Of a DNA stretch of 5,219 bases, positions 5,070-5,219 are shown piece after piece. Below the pieces are notes generated by a model. It was not told the DNA's origin, did not search any database, and saw nothing but the letters and a program-made list of their open reading frames with translations. Positions within the stretch are counted from its first letter, which is position 1, and every line of letters starts with the position of its first letter. This DNA comes from Geoglobus sp. (lineage in GTDB: Archaea > Halobacteriota > Archaeoglobi > Archaeoglobales > Archaeoglobaceae): assembly GCA_027016965.1 (NCBI GenBank), contig JALURI010000080.1, forward strand, positions 1 through 5,219, given 5' to 3'. Position numbers and translations under genes: made by a program.

Positions 5070-5219
5070 ACACGATCTCCCTTTCAATTGACTTCCAGAG
5101 CAGAGGTTTGCTCATAACTGCCTTCCTGGTAACAATGTCAACCTTCATTCCAGGCAAATCCTCAAGAAATTCCTTCAAATCCACGATTTCCCAGCCCACT
5201 GGCTCGCTGAATTCAACAA
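5062..5219 (-). CDS. MNT-type minimal nucleotidyltransferase, C-terminal fragment cut by window edge
   Basis: The 51 residues from the window edge to TGA 5062 read VEFSEPVGWEIVDLKEFLED, then PGMKVDIVTRKAV, then a closing IEREIVYV. This is the recognisable C-terminal half of a minimal nucleotidyltransferase (NTP_transf_2/MntA-like), about 95-110 residues when complete. The family's two upstream active-site Asp residues (GSxARG...SDxD) lie outside the window; the third catalytic Asp is visible in KVDIVT, so this part is intact. In MntA-HepT pairs such enzymes modify and silence a HEPN RNase toxin, acting in the cytosol as antitoxin. Here the expected HEPN gene after the stop seems missing or decayed, so this may be an orphan unless its partner lies upstream, outside the window. 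Only the C-terminus is seen, so activity cannot be judged. Confidence 0.8.
   Translation of the reverse strand, partial: VEFSEPVGWEIVDLKEFLEDLPGMKVDIVTRKAVMSKPLLWKSIEREIVYV

Noticed and set aside
1..5219. CRISPR array, insertion sequence or attachment site
   Set aside because: No regularly spaced identical repeats, no transposase-like frame and no long terminal repeats were seen on either strand.

Overview
The window looks archaeal, most likely a euryarchaeon close to the Archaeoglobales. That is an impression from gene content and control signals, not a database match. A/T-rich archaeal TATA-like boxes lie about 25 bases upstream of several start codons, three genes look leaderless, two others carry GAGGTG/GGTGA-type ribosome binding sites, and the toxin-antitoxin pair resembles archaeal aRelBE. 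I found no tRNA, rRNA, CRISPR array or insertion sequence.

Layout, left to right. Bases 2-901 (+) are the C-terminal ~300 residues of an M20-family metallo-deacylase (ArgE/DapE-like) whose N-terminus lies outside the window. It converges with, and overlaps by 20 bases, a minus-strand gene (882-1574) for a secreted-then-anchored membrane protein: signal peptide, beta-rich ectodomain with five N-glycosylation sequons, one transmembrane helix and a cytoplasmic winged helix. Upstream on the same strand is a UPF0173 metallo-beta-lactamase-fold hydrolase (1630-2316). A 110-base intergenic region with divergent promoters separates it from a stand-alone CheY-like receiver (2427-2780, +). The receiver converges on a phosphohexomutase of the GlmM/ManB type (2775-4112, -); the two share a palindromic TCATGA, so each ends in Ser-stop.

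The right end is more accessory in character. Bases 4113-4326 are non-coding and hold the glmM promoter, a small dyad, an imperfect direct repeat of about 35-40 bases, and the promoter of an aRelB/aRelE-like pair (4327-4796, +; ATGA overlap). From the window edge comes the C-terminus of an MNT-type minimal nucleotidyltransferase (5062-5219, -), followed by what may be a decayed HepT/HEPN partner (4955-5069). The two modules converge on a T-rich, probably bidirectional terminator region (4848-4900).

Most of the window is ordinary housekeeping. The points most worth checking are the glycosylated-looking membrane regulator, the possible MNT/HEPN remnant, the direct repeat between glmM and the toxin-antitoxin operon, and three start sites that differ from the longest open frame.
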